Source: Paenibacillus hemerocallicola (lineage in GTDB: Bacteria > Bacillota > Bacilli > Paenibacillales > NBRC-103111). From it: 64,000 nucleotides of DNA. The notes below the pieces were generated by a model. It had not been told where the DNA came from, did not search any database, and saw nothing but the letters and a program-made list of their open reading frames with translations. Location: NCBI RefSeq assembly GCF_006265175.1, contig NZ_VDCQ01000003.1:64059-128058 (forward strand), written 5' to 3'. This document shows positions 43,990 to 53,893 of the stretch, in pieces. Made by a program: the position numbers and the translations under genes. The stretch's first letter is position 1; each line of letters begins with the position of its first letter.

Positions 43990-45483
43990 TTGAAAGCGAT
44001 CTTGGTTTTGTTCGATTCCCTTAACCGTCATATGCTTGAGCCTTATGGCTGCGACTGGGTGCATACCCCGAATTTCAAACGGCTGTCCGAGCGCACGGTC
44101 AGATTCACCCGGAGCTATGTCGGCAGTATGCCATGCATGCCTGCCCGCAGAGATTTGCACACGGGCAGACTGAACTTTCTGCACAACAGTTGGGGCCCTT
44201 TGGAACCGTTTGACCGTTCGGTGCCTGAACTGCTGAGCCGGGCGGGGACGTATACCCATCTTGTCAGCGATCATTACCATTACTGGGAGGCGGGCGGAGC
44301 TACCTATCACACGAAATACGACTCTTGGGAATTCAGCCGGGGACAGGAAGGCGATCCTTGGAAGGGGGAGGTGAAGGATCCGGTTCTGACCGGGCACTCG
44401 GACCGGTTTAACGGTCATGCGCTGCGACGGCTTCGACAAGACCGGATCAACCGAACCTACATGCAGAAGGAAGAAGACCACTCGCAATCGCGAACATTTC
44501 GAGACGGGATCGAATTTATCGATACGAACCATTCGGAGGACAATTGGTTTTTGCAAATCGAGGCTTTCGACCCGCATGAGCCGTTTTTCGCGCCGGAGTC
44601 ATACAAAAAACTGTATTCCCATGTTTACGAAGGACCCGATTTCGACTGGGTGCGACCGGGACCCGTAACGGAAACGCCGGATCAGGTGAACCATTTGCGG
44701 CATGAATATGCGGCTTTGGTCAGTATGTGCGACGCCCAATTGGGCCGGGTAATGGATCGAATGGACCAGTACGGCATGTGGGAGGACACGATGCTGATTG
44801 TCGCCACGGATCACGGGTACTTGCTCAGCGAGCACGATTATTGGGGCAAGAACGTGATGCCGCTATACGCCGAATTGTCCAACACTCCCCTGTTTATTTG
44901 GGATCCGCGTACCCGACAGGCAGGCCGCACCTGCGACGCTCTCGTGCAATGGATCGATCTGGCGCCGACCTTGCTGGGCTATTTCGGCGTTTCCGTACCG
45001 TCCACCATGCTCGGGCACGACCTGGTTCCGGTCTACGGTTCGGATGAAACAAAGAGGGATGCGATTTTGTTCGGTTACCACGGCGCTCACGTCAACTGCA
45101 CGGACGGGCGTTATGTATATATGCGGGCTCCCGTTCGCGCGGATAATACACCGCTGTACGATTACACCTTGATGCCGTCCCATATGAATGCCATGTATAC
45201 GGTCGAGGAGCTGCGGCACATCGAATTGGCGGAACCGTTTTCCTTTACCCAAGGCTGCCGAACGATGAAGATCGCGGCAAGCAATGCCATACAGAGCCAT
45301 ACGATGGGTACGCTGCTGTTCGATCTGCAGACGGACCCCGGACAGCTGTATCCGTTGTCGGACGAGCGGATCGAGCAGCATATGCGGCAGTTGATGATCA
45401 GGCTCATGCAACAGAACGATGCGCCGCCGGAGCAATACGAGCGTTTGGGATTGGTTCCGGATTCCATCGTCCGAACAAATTGA
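43990..45483 (+). CDS. Sulfatase (type I, formylglycine-dependent)
   Basis: 497 residues; TTG start at 43990, 37 bp after GH38, with GGAGAG upstream. The formylglycine motif is C49-x-P51-x-R53 (PCMPARR), followed by G-x-x-x-G-type sequence in HTGRLN. Metal and sulfate ligands are suggested by D9 (LVLFDSLN) and VATDHGYLLSEHDYWGK. No signal peptide, so it acts on sulfated sugars after import. This is unusual, because most Firmicute polysaccharide sulfatases are also cytoplasmic only when oligosaccharides are taken up intact. Needs a formylglycine-generating or anaerobic maturation enzyme from elsewhere. Confidence 0.9.
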   Translation: MKAILVLFDSLNRHMLEPYGCDWVHTPNFKRLSERTVRFTRSYVGSMPCMPARRDLHTGRLNFLHNSWGPLEPFDRSVPELLSRAGTYTHLVSDHYHYWEAGGATYHTKYDSWEFSRGQEGDPWKGEVKDPVLTGHSDRFNGHALRRLRQDRINRTYMQKEEDHSQSRTFRDGIEFIDTNHSEDNWFLQIEAFDPHEPFFAPESYKKLYSHVYEGPDFDWVRPGPVTETPDQVNHLRHEYAALVSMCDAQLGRVMDRMDQYGMWEDTMLIVATDHGYLLSEHDYWGKNVMPLYAELSNTPLFIWDPRTRQAGRTCDALVQWIDLAPTLLGYFGVSVPSTMLGHDLVPVYGSDETKRDAILFGYHGAHVNCTDGRYVYMRAPVRADNTPLYDYTLMPSHMNAMYTVEELRHIELAEPFSFTQGCRTMKIAASNAIQSHTMGTLLFDLQTDPGQLYPLSDERIEQHMRQLMIRLMQQNDAPPEQYERLGLVPDSIVRTN

Positions 45484-45500
45484 ACATGGAGGCGAAGTCG

Positions 45501-47243
45501 ATGTTAACCCAAAAGGATTTGGTCCGGGACCTGGAAAATAGATGGGATACCTTAAAAGCTTTCGTGATCGGCGACCCGGAGAGCCATTGGTACGGGACAT
45601 TAGACCCCGCGACCGGCAAGCAGCAAGACATCATCAATCTTGCCGCCTGCCTTTACTGTCATTCCGAATCAAGATGGTACAAAAAACCGGCCATGCTCGA
45701 AGTATTGGAAAAAGCGATAAACTATTTGCTGCGCAGCCAACTTCCGAGCGGGTGTATCTCTTTGGAGAACTGCAATATCGACTCGCCGCCCGATACGGCC
45801 TTTACCGTGCATGTCGTATCGCTCGTATACAAATTGGTGCGGCATGTGAAATTTCAGGAGCTAGTTCCTGCAGAGCGTCAGATCGAACTGTTTTTGCGTC
45901 GGTCGATCGATGGTTTGCTGCATGGAGGATTCCATACCCCCAATCACAGGTGGGTCTTATGCGGAGCGCTCGCTTTGCTATACGAACTATTTGATGACAA
46001 ACGCTTGAAGGACAGAGCCTTTCAGTTTTTGAACGAGGGCTTCGACATTACCCCGGACGGCGAATGGACCGAACGAAGCAATGGGACTTACAATCCGATT
46101 TGCGATTTGTTGCTGTACCATGCAGGAACCGCATTCGGGCATGAACAAGCATTTGCGGCGATTCGCAGCAATCTGAATATGATGCGTTATTTGCTGCACC
46201 CGGACAATAGCGTGGCGACCGAATATTCGAGCAGGGGCGATCGGGATCAGGTCGTCTATTTGAATGGCATGTACAACGCTATATACAGATTGATGGCCAA
46301 TCGCGACAAGAACGAGACCTTCCATCGTATGGCGGCTATTGCAAGCGAAACGGTTTCATCGGTTGATCCGATTTTGCTGCTGTACTGGATGCTATACCCC
46401 GCCGACATGGAATTGAACGAATCCGTAGGTCCGTTAGCGGACAAATATACCGTATTATTGCATGACAACCATTCCGTTGACGTTCCGATGTCCATTAACA
46501 ATACTGGCCGGCAGGAACCCGATTTGCATGGCGCTTCCATTCTTCGGCATCGAAGAGGCAAGCTGAGCGTAACCTTGATGGCCGGACAACAACATTTTAT
46601 GTATATCCAGTACGGCAAGACGAGAATGGTTGCCGCCAAATTGGCGCTGGGTTGGTTTGGAATCGGAAGCGTTTCGTTTCCTGCCATTCGACGAACGGGC
46701 GAGAACGAATACGAGCTGCATGTCGAGCCGATTGGATCTTACGGGGGGATACTTACCGAAGAACAGCTGCTCGCTAACGCCGGAAATCTCTCGCATGTAC
46801 CGTATCAGCTTCGGGAGAAAACCAATGTATTGGTGTTGCCGATCCGCATGAAGATCACGATAGCGGAGTCGGCGATCCGATTGGAGGTGTCGACAGACGC
46901 CATTCCTCATTTATTCGCCCAGATGTTGTTTGCGTTCGATTCCAAGGGAGAGATAGAAGGGAGCGGACTGCGTCAGGCGACTCCGCAATTCTATCATCTG
47001 ACCGAAGGGGAAGCGACTTACAGGTGCGGACCGGATCGTCTGGTTGTTTCGCCGGGCATGAACGAGCATCGATTCGAGACGATGCGCAACGACAAGCAGA
47101 TAGAGGGAGCGATTGCATTAGGCATCAATTGCGTAACGCCTTTAAACAAGACATTTCAGATTTCTTGGGGCGAGGACGGTACGGAAGAGATCCTGCTCAC
47201 GGAAGGCGCGAATATGCCGAACAACGAGGGGGTTGGAATATAA
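45501..47243 (+). CDS. Putative cytoplasmic polysaccharide lyase/hydrolase (alpha/alpha barrel plus beta-sandwich)
   Basis: 580 residues from ATG 45501 (GGAGGCG 6-7 bases upstream; ATG 45486 also possible). Residues ~1-300 are helical with repeated aromatic/His motifs (LAACLYCH, GGFHTPNHRWVLCGALALLYELF, EWTERSNGTYNPICDLLLYHAG) like an (alpha/alpha)-toroid. The rest is beta-rich (HGASILRHRRGKLSVTLMAGQ, TRMVAAKLALGWFG). This two-domain layout is that of PL8/PL12/PL21-type lyases. H-N-R in TPNHRW and the Asn/Tyr in NGTYNP are candidate active-site residues. No named family was recognised. It overlaps or abuts the sulfatase and lies 3 bp from the next gene, so it is in the same operon. Confidence 0.6.
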   Translation: MLTQKDLVRDLENRWDTLKAFVIGDPESHWYGTLDPATGKQQDIINLAACLYCHSESRWYKKPAMLEVLEKAINYLLRSQLPSGCISLENCNIDSPPDTAFTVHVVSLVYKLVRHVKFQELVPAERQIELFLRRSIDGLLHGGFHTPNHRWVLCGALALLYELFDDKRLKDRAFQFLNEGFDITPDGEWTERSNGTYNPICDLLLYHAGTAFGHEQAFAAIRSNLNMMRYLLHPDNSVATEYSSRGDRDQVVYLNGMYNAIYRLMANRDKNETFHRMAAIASETVSSVDPILLLYWMLYPADMELNESVGPLADKYTVLLHDNHSVDVPMSINNTGRQEPDLHGASILRHRRGKLSVTLMAGQQHFMYIQYGKTRMVAAKLALGWFGIGSVSFPAIRRTGENEYELHVEPIGSYGGILTEEQLLANAGNLSHVPYQLREKTNVLVLPIRMKITIAESAIRLEVSTDAIPHLFAQMLFAFDSKGEIEGSGLRQATPQFYHLTEGEATYRCGPDRLVVSPGMNEHRFETMRNDKQIEGAIALGINCVTPLNKTFQISWGEDGTEEILLTEGANMPNNEGVGI

Positions 47244-47245
47244 CC

Positions 47246-50200
47246 ATGAAGTTCGAACAGAAGAAGAGCATACGATTTGAAAATGATTATACGTTCCATA
47301 TAAAGGACAGTTTGAAACATAAGCTCTTTTGGTGGCCGGAGACTTTATTGACCTACCCTCTGGACTTTGGCGAAGATCAGGTTTTAGCGGACGATCTTGC
47401 CCTATATGACTCGCGAACAAACGAGCAGGTTCCTTTTCAGCTCTCTAATCTTAAGGAGGATAGCTCGGGCAGACTGTTGTCCTCCGACCTAAGCTTTTTA
47501 ACAGACCTGGGCTCGGGGGAAGAACGGAGTTTCGTGCTAAAAAAAACTGCTCCGAACAAATTTGAAAACCCTATAAACATAGTAAAAACCGAAAACGGCT
47601 TATGGATCGATAACGGTATCTTCTCGGCGCGGATTCCTCTCTCGCAAATTTATCCTGTACAAATTCCCGGACCTATTATGCAAATCAGCGCTAACGGAAT
47701 GAAATACGGCAATTCTCAAATAGAAACAGGAAAATTGCGGATTTTGGAAATCGTTACGGAATGTCGCGAGCATGGACCTATTTTCGCTGAATATACAGTC
47801 AAGTATGTGTTTGACGGCGGAAAAACTTACGAGGCTATTCTGAAGTTTGTTAAAAATATGGAGTTTATCGAATTTACTGAAACTATCGAAAATATTTCGG
47901 TAAACGATGACGCCTCATTCAAAATATATTGGTCGGGGCTCGCTCCGACACATAGGCATGCTCCCAATAATCCTCCCGTAATGGAGGGCGATTGCGAAAC
48001 CAAGTATGAAGACTTTAATTGGTGCAAAATAGATGAAGAAAACGTAGGCGGATATAATCATCCTGTCGGCATGTGGTCGAATAGGGCGGATGGTCAAATT
48101 CCGTTCAGACTTTCTTTATATGAGCCTCAAGCGGCCGTTGTTAAAGTGAATTCCGCCGCATTCTGGAATGAAACGTCCGGACAATCGATCGGAGCTTTTA
48201 TAGTAGACGAATCCAAATGGGATAACAGGAGGTACGATTTATTTTGTTCCTGGGACGGCTTTGCCGTAACTTTCTTCTATAAAAACGGCTTGATGTGGTG
48301 GAATTATCCAATCATCAGCGGAACCAGAACAACGGCAATAGCCGTATACGAGCATAGGAAGGACAAACAATATTTTGATCGGGTAAGACCCGAGCGGGAG
48401 CCGGAAACAAAATACTTGGCCGGCGGCACGAGGGCAAGCCTTCACAGCTCAAGCTACTGCATGTTTTTGCAGAACAGGTACAGTCTTCTCTCCTTAAACA
48501 CGATCAAAGACTACGTTCTCGACTATCCGGAAGTCTCAAAACGTTGCATTGTCATTTTCGATGAATGCCCTTATAAAGACTATGAGAGTTTTGAAGATTT
48601 TTTAATGAATTATATACTTATAAGCAAGCTTCCGACCCATGGACAAAGAGAAAATGCAGGTTTCCATTCTGTCCCGTATAGAAGAATGACAGGTTTTGCC
48701 GCGGCTTATAACCGATTCAAAGATCAAATGCCATACGAAAATAGAAAACGAATAGAAGCTATGCTGCTGCTATTGACATACTTGGCGGCAAGCGAGCATG
48801 TCGTACCGCTAATTCATATGCTCGGGGGGCCGCCCAACTTGCAGGGAGATGTGCGGAGAACGTTAGGATATATCGCGACGCTCTTCCCGGAGCACCCGGA
48901 AGCAGGGAAGTGGAAGGAAATTTTCGCTAAGTTCGTTGAAACCTCGCTCAGACTGTATACCAGGCCGGATTTGAAAGGACTCCGATTGGAGGGTGGCAGA
49001 TGGGCTGAAAATATAGGCACCTACACGTGGGCATTTTTAATCCCGGCACTTAAAACGGCCATGTTGGTGGAAGAGCATGGCGAATTTAGGAATGTTTTTG
49101 CCAGCAAGCATTCCGCACTGCTTGGCAAGTGGCTGGTTCATTGCATGACGGCCCCTTTTCAAGGAGAAAATGAAAAATCCGTCAAGCTTACGAGCGAAGA
49201 CGGACATCATTGGGGGTGCTTTGCCGAGGGAATGGGGCCTCATCGGGTCTATTTGCCGATAGGAGCGCACGCTGCAAGAAGAACTACTCCCTCCTCCATG
49301 AGAGATTTTGCAAAACATCTCGAACGATACGATCCAATCCTCGCAGAACATATACATTATGTCTGTTCCGACTTGCCAGATGATTTTGAATCCAGGAAAA
49401 AAGAACAGTCGAAGGGAATCGCCGATCAGGATCGACTGAAGAAAGGTACTCGTCCGGATTTTAAAACTACCGCTTTCACCGGGTTCGGCATCATGTTGCG
49501 AAATGGCGTCTATACGCCTGAGGAAGTATCCGTATTTTTGCAGCAAATAGATGAAGGTCCGAACTACAGATGGGGTACTGCCGGAGCCGGCGGCAATGGG
49601 AACATTTACTACTATGCCGACGGAAAAGCATATAGTCACAACGGCAAGGAGGACGCAGGAGATAGAAAAATTAATGACTGCGAAGTAGGCTGCAATTTTG
49701 GAGTTTGGAAAAACAATAAGTATACGTCAATCGGACAAAATGTGATTATGAATGCGTATCATGCTCTTGGAACTTTCCAGTATACGTCCATTGAATCGGA
49801 AAAGGACGACAAATCATATTCCTATCCCGAATATTTGGAAAGAAATGTACTGCTTTCCGGAACGGATTATATTTCCATTTACGATAAAGCGGGTACTCCC
49901 GCCATAAGAAACAGATTCGTCTGGAGCGTATCCAGCTTCGATCAAATGCCCTCTATTCATATGATTTCCGATTTCGAATACACGAGCAAGCTTACTACGG
50001 GAAATAAGACGGGCAGTATCGACTCCGTCTGGTATGAAGGGAAAGGAAACGGTTTTGCAATCGTTAGCCATAGGGACGATTTGCGAGTAGAAAAACGCAG
50101 CTATGGCGCTATCGTCGCTTCGCCAGAATTCAAGGATACGCTTTTTCGAAGCAATAGGAAACTCAAGGGCGAATTCGACGGCGTCCAATTCGAAGGAACC

Positions 50201-51184
50201 GCAGGGGCGATAAGAGAATACCGCACTGGAGATTACGAGATTGCGCTTATTCACGGATACAGTCTCAACGCCAAGGGCATAACTCTTCGATCGGAAAATG
50301 GCAAAACGGGGATAAGCCTTAGTCGGACGCAAGCCGGAGAATGGAAAGGGTATATTTCCAGTCTGCATGAAGATCGAATAGCCGTAACATGCGAGGGAAA
50401 TAAGGACGCACGCCTGTATATGGACTCGATTCCGTGTAAGCCGGATGGAGATGGAATGTACGAAATATCAAGCGGAGAGTACACGTTGGAACTGTTGCAT
50501 AGCAGCGATATGCCGATTCCTGCGAAACCTGTCATTACGAATATTGTTCAAGGAAACGGGATTTGCGAAGTCGATTTTCATGCCGTGGCCGGAGCGGACT
50601 GCTATCAGATTCAAATAAGCCAGGATTTCGGCGAGACATGGAATACCGTAATCGAAACAAAGGAAGTCCGATGCCTCGTTGAAGGATTGGTTAATGACGT
50701 TAAATATTTCGTTAGAGTTTGTGGCAAGAATGATAGCAAGAGCGGTCCGTATTCCCATGAGTATCCCGTCTATCCGTCAAATGAAAAGCCATTATCGCCG
50801 GAAGGACTGGATGTCATCATTAAGGGTGACGACCTGTATTTCTCATGGGGCAAGGTACTAGGTGCCGGAAGCTATCGGTTATATAAAAAGGACAGTAATG
50901 GCGGTACCCAAACCGTATATTCGGGAGATGAATCCGGCTTTGCTTGCAAAAGAGCTTGCGACGGAGCGATAAGCAGCTATGCCGTGTCGGCTGTAAATCT
51001 TTGCGGAGAAGGGGAACCGAGTCCCTTTGAGATTAATGACGACCCGGCTTCTTTAAGAAATTACAAGCCGCTAATCGATAGTTACTTTAATAGAAACTCA
51101 TTGTACGGACATCACCCTTTTAAACTGCAGAACACGCATAAATATAGGGAAGTCCCCTCCTCTTATCCGGAGAGCACCATTTAA
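47246..51184 (+). CDS. Large heparinase-like glycan-active protein with two C-terminal FN3 domains
   Basis: 1312 residues from ATG 47246, two bases after the previous stop (GAGGGGGT upstream). No signal peptide. An N-terminal beta-sandwich (~1-430; EFTETIENISV, WSGLAPTHRH) is followed by an alpha/alpha-toroid (~480-770; RLEGGRWAENIGTYTW, EDGHHWGCFAEGMGPHRVYLPIG), a beta-rich section (~820-1085; GPNYRWGTAGAGGNGNIYYYADGKAYSHNG), and two fibronectin-III repeats (~1092-1175 and ~1182-1270). The order resembles very large polysaccharide lyases. The gene is visibly more AT-rich than its neighbours, pointing to separate acquisition. Ends the LacI2 operon. Function inferred, not recognised. Confidence 0.6.
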   Translation: MKFEQKKSIRFENDYTFHIKDSLKHKLFWWPETLLTYPLDFGEDQVLADDLALYDSRTNEQVPFQLSNLKEDSSGRLLSSDLSFLTDLGSGEERSFVLKKTAPNKFENPINIVKTENGLWIDNGIFSARIPLSQIYPVQIPGPIMQISANGMKYGNSQIETGKLRILEIVTECREHGPIFAEYTVKYVFDGGKTYEAILKFVKNMEFIEFTETIENISVNDDASFKIYWSGLAPTHRHAPNNPPVMEGDCETKYEDFNWCKIDEENVGGYNHPVGMWSNRADGQIPFRLSLYEPQAAVVKVNSAAFWNETSGQSIGAFIVDESKWDNRRYDLFCSWDGFAVTFFYKNGLMWWNYPIISGTRTTAIAVYEHRKDKQYFDRVRPEREPETKYLAGGTRASLHSSSYCMFLQNRYSLLSLNTIKDYVLDYPEVSKRCIVIFDECPYKDYESFEDFLMNYILISKLPTHGQRENAGFHSVPYRRMTGFAAAYNRFKDQMPYENRKRIEAMLLLLTYLAASEHVVPLIHMLGGPPNLQGDVRRTLGYIATLFPEHPEAGKWKEIFAKFVETSLRLYTRPDLKGLRLEGGRWAENIGTYTWAFLIPALKTAMLVEEHGEFRNVFASKHSALLGKWLVHCMTAPFQGENEKSVKLTSEDGHHWGCFAEGMGPHRVYLPIGAHAARRTTPSSMRDFAKHLERYDPILAEHIHYVCSDLPDDFESRKKEQSKGIADQDRLKKGTRPDFKTTAFTGFGIMLRNGVYTPEEVSVFLQQIDEGPNYRWGTAGAGGNGNIYYYADGKAYSHNGKEDAGDRKINDCEVGCNFGVWKNNKYTSIGQNVIMNAYHALGTFQYTSIESEKDDKSYSYPEYLERNVLLSGTDYISIYDKAGTPAIRNRFVWSVSSFDQMPSIHMISDFEYTSKLTTGNKTGSIDSVWYEGKGNGFAIVSHRDDLRVEKRSYGAIVASPEFKDTLFRSNRKLKGEFDGVQFEGTAGAIREYRTGDYEIALIHGYSLNAKGITLRSENGKTGISLSRTQAGEWKGYISSLHEDRIAVTCEGNKDARLYMDSIPCKPDGDGMYEISSGEYTLELLHSSDMPIPAKPVITNIVQGNGICEVDFHAVAGADCYQIQISQDFGETWNTVIETKEVRCLVEGLVNDVKYFVRVCGKNDSKSGPYSHEYPVYPSNEKPLSPEGLDVIIKGDDLYFSWGKVLGAGSYRLYKKDSNGGTQTVYSGDESGFACKRACDGAISSYAVSAVNLCGEGEPSPFEINDDPASLRNYKPLIDSYFNRNSLYGHHPFKLQNTHKYREVPSSYPESTI

Positions 51185-51272
51185 TGAGTACCATAAAATT
51201 CCGACGTCAAAATCGATCATAGTAAGTCTAGTACGTCAGATTAATTTGAAAAGATGAATGAAAGGATGGCCG

Positions 51273-51306
51273 GCGGGCTCCGATTGCGGAGTCCGCTTTC
51301 TGTTTT
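51273..51306 (+). terminator. Rho-independent terminator of the mannosidase/sulfatase operon
   Basis: GCGGGCTCCG (51273-51282), ATTG loop, CGGAGTCCGC (51287-51296), then TTTCTGTTTT. Confidence 0.88.
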
Positions 51307-51463
51307 GCGCGATTCGGTATATCTTTCGGAAGTGGCCTGGCATCATGAAGCAATTTTATAGCCAAATAGTGAATCTCGCTATCAGATCTATATAGGCATC
51401 CAAAAGAAATACGTCCTATAATCAATTCAAATATAGAAATCGCTTTCAAGGGAGGAATGAAAA

Positions 51464-53755
51464 GTGAACAACCAATCGGACGGCAATCCGGACCGAACCG
51501 AACAGGAGCAGTATACGGAGAAACCATCATCCACGGAAAAGGAGGGGGCTGCAAAGCTCAGCCGGCGCAAGCTGCTTGCTTCTCTCGGAATTACTGGAGC
51601 TGCCGTAGCATCTGGAGGTTTAATCCACACTTTGAACGGAAGCGCTTCCGTCCTCAATTCCGTTTACGGAAATCCCGATACTGTCGGAGCGGACGAAGTC
51701 TCTTATCAGTACGCGGCCAACTTGACGGAACGCACGGTAGGCGCAAAATTACGGGAGTCTATGTCCGTTCTTGACTTTGGGGCAGCAGGCGACGGCATTG
51801 CCAATGATGCTCCGGCGATTCAAAGCGCGATTGATCATGCGGCCGGGAATGGAGGGGGCGTTATCTTTTTTCCAAAAGGTTCGTATCGCTTGGCAGTCCA
51901 GGTGAAGCTCCCTTCCAACATTACGCTTCAAGCCGAACCCGGAACGGTAAAAATAATCATGAACGGAACGACACTGAAAGTCCCGTTCATCACGGCGGTT
52001 CATTGCAAGACGGATCATTTCTTGTTTGCGACGAATATCCATCTGTACGGTCTCGATTTTATCAATGAGGCCAATCTGGTCGCAGGAATTCATTATGTGA
52101 CCTACTGTGCCTGGTACAGCATCAACGTCAGAAACGTATCGATGAGGAGATGTACGTCTCACAACATGGGGCTGCAATATATGACCCATGCTGTCAGGCA
52201 ATGGGGAACTTACAATCAGGCCCTTGCGAGCAACACCGACCCGAATATCGATCCGGCCGTGTCGGCGGGTTTATCTGCGACCGGCGGAGACTTGAACAAG
52301 GACTTTCTGTTTGCGGACAATCGGACTTATACACAGGATGGAGCGCTCGTGCAAATGTTCCGCTACGAGTTTTGCGAGAAAGGGCTTATCCATGCAAACG
52401 ACTCCGTTCGGGGATCGATCAGCGGCTGGGGCGGCGCCGCCGGGAAGGTGGAGGGTGGCAATCTGCAGCACTATCGCCGGTGCCGCCACGTGAATCGTAC
52501 CCAGAATCGGCTGTATGAGCCGAATGCGCTCTACATTATCAATGGTTACATGTGCAACGATACCGGGAATTACGTCGAGCGGGGCATCGATCTGGGCATT
52601 GACTACGAAGGCTGCTTTTACTGTACGGCGGAGCATAATACCGTGAAAAACTCGGGTAACGGCTCGCTGGCCATCTTCTACGCATCCGTCGGCAATAAAT
52701 TTATCGGAAATACTTGCATAGAGGACGGATCGGCACAGAACATCAACGATCTGTTTCAACTGGGAACGAAATGGGACCCGAGCAGCGGCAATTATTTGTT
52801 CGTCAACAAAGGGTCGGGATTTACGAATATCGCGGGTACGGATGAATGCGTGTTCATCGGCAACGAATTTATTTGGTTGGGGGAAACCGGAGCGGGCATT
52901 GTCGATATCGGCGATTTTTCACACTACGCGTTGCGCGACAATAAGTTTACGAATGTCGTCATCGATATGAATTTTAACAATTCGGGAAACAGTCTGCTGT
53001 CCCATAATGAATTCCATATTACCCGGGATGTAAGGAAGAGCATTATCGACATAGGAGACTTGTCGGGTGCCGTTGCTCAATGGACCACCATCGAATATAA
53101 CGATTTTTATATCAAAGCGCAGCAATCGAGTGGAACGAGTGCGATCAACTTATTTAACGACGCGGGTCAGCCCGTGAAAACATACGTGATTGGCAATCGA
53201 ATCTATGATTTCAACAATTATATCGAATCCGACATCTCCTATGAAGGAGCGTCTGCGTCGGCGGCAGGCATACATATATTCGTAATCCGGGACAATTTGC
53301 TGAAAAATGTGCGTCATAAAAGCGCGAAGCTGGCCCGAGTTCTTTTGCAGCTATCGAATAATTACACCCTGCAAGGCAAGCCGTTCCCGGCCGGAGACGG
53401 CGCTCCGGTACTGACACAATTGGGCGACGGCGTTCAGATTGTGGCGGGAACCAAGTTTCCGTACGCGAATTTGGAAGGGAAGACGAAGGAAGGACTCATT
53501 GCGATAAACGACGGATTTTTGTTGGCCGATGTCCATGGGCGGCAGGCATCCGCCTCGTACCAGCCAGGGGATGTGGCGTGGGCTGCCGTGGGAGCGATAG
53601 ATAAAGTGTATTTTTGCATCACGGGCGGCACGTCGAGCACCGGCAGCTTTCCCGGCAATGAAGGAAACGCCATACCGGATGGCTCGGTCGTATGGCGATA
53701 TCTCGGACGCAGGCAAGTGTTATCCGAATACGGGATGATCGGAAATGAACAGTGA
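51464..53755 (+). CDS. Tat-exported right-handed beta-helix protein
   Basis: 763 residues; GTG start at 51464 with GGGAGG upstream. A long hydrophilic N-terminus leads to a clear Tat motif, S33-R34-R35-K-L-L, and an Ala/Gly hydrophobic stretch. The entry segment LDFGAAGDGIANDAPAIQSAI (~100-120) is Pectate_lyase_3. About 20 beta-helix rungs follow (NVSMRRCTSHNMG, ENTVKNSG-type turns) to ~620, then a small C-terminal domain with a conserved W/G pattern (DVAWAAVGAIDKVYFC, DGSVVWRYLG). Shares SVYG after the signal with the 17106 protein. Probable surface glycan-cleaving or -binding protein serving the adjacent operon. Catalytic residues unassigned. Confidence 0.85.
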   Translation: MNNQSDGNPDRTEQEQYTEKPSSTEKEGAAKLSRRKLLASLGITGAAVASGGLIHTLNGSASVLNSVYGNPDTVGADEVSYQYAANLTERTVGAKLRESMSVLDFGAAGDGIANDAPAIQSAIDHAAGNGGGVIFFPKGSYRLAVQVKLPSNITLQAEPGTVKIIMNGTTLKVPFITAVHCKTDHFLFATNIHLYGLDFINEANLVAGIHYVTYCAWYSINVRNVSMRRCTSHNMGLQYMTHAVRQWGTYNQALASNTDPNIDPAVSAGLSATGGDLNKDFLFADNRTYTQDGALVQMFRYEFCEKGLIHANDSVRGSISGWGGAAGKVEGGNLQHYRRCRHVNRTQNRLYEPNALYIINGYMCNDTGNYVERGIDLGIDYEGCFYCTAEHNTVKNSGNGSLAIFYASVGNKFIGNTCIEDGSAQNINDLFQLGTKWDPSSGNYLFVNKGSGFTNIAGTDECVFIGNEFIWLGETGAGIVDIGDFSHYALRDNKFTNVVIDMNFNNSGNSLLSHNEFHITRDVRKSIIDIGDLSGAVAQWTTIEYNDFYIKAQQSSGTSAINLFNDAGQPVKTYVIGNRIYDFNNYIESDISYEGASASAAGIHIFVIRDNLLKNVRHKSAKLARVLLQLSNNYTLQGKPFPAGDGAPVLTQLGDGVQIVAGTKFPYANLEGKTKEGLIAINDGFLLADVHGRQASASYQPGDVAWAAVGAIDKVYFCITGGTSSTGSFPGNEGNAIPDGSVVWRYLGRRQVLSEYGMIGNEQ

Positions 53756-53770
53756 GATACAAAAATAGCG

Positions 53771-53797
53771 AAGAGCTCCGCGAGGGGCTTTTTTGTT
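53771..53797 (+). terminator. Rho-independent terminator
   Basis: AAGAGCTCC / GGGGCTTTT (with G-U pairs) followed by Ts, ~15 bases after the beta-helix stop. Confidence 0.7.
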
Positions 53798-53893
53798 TTC
53801 CTGACAGGCGTGCTGAAACGGGGTCAAAGACAGTCGATTTGCACAAGGCAGACGTCAACTGCATCCTCAGCAATAAATGCTTACTTTTTGCGA

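Noticed and set aside
47024-47245. Long upstream extension of the FN3-tailed protein into the preceding gene
   Set aside because: The extra 74 codons are another frame of the preceding enzyme. MKFEQ at 47246 with its own ribosome binding site is the natural start.
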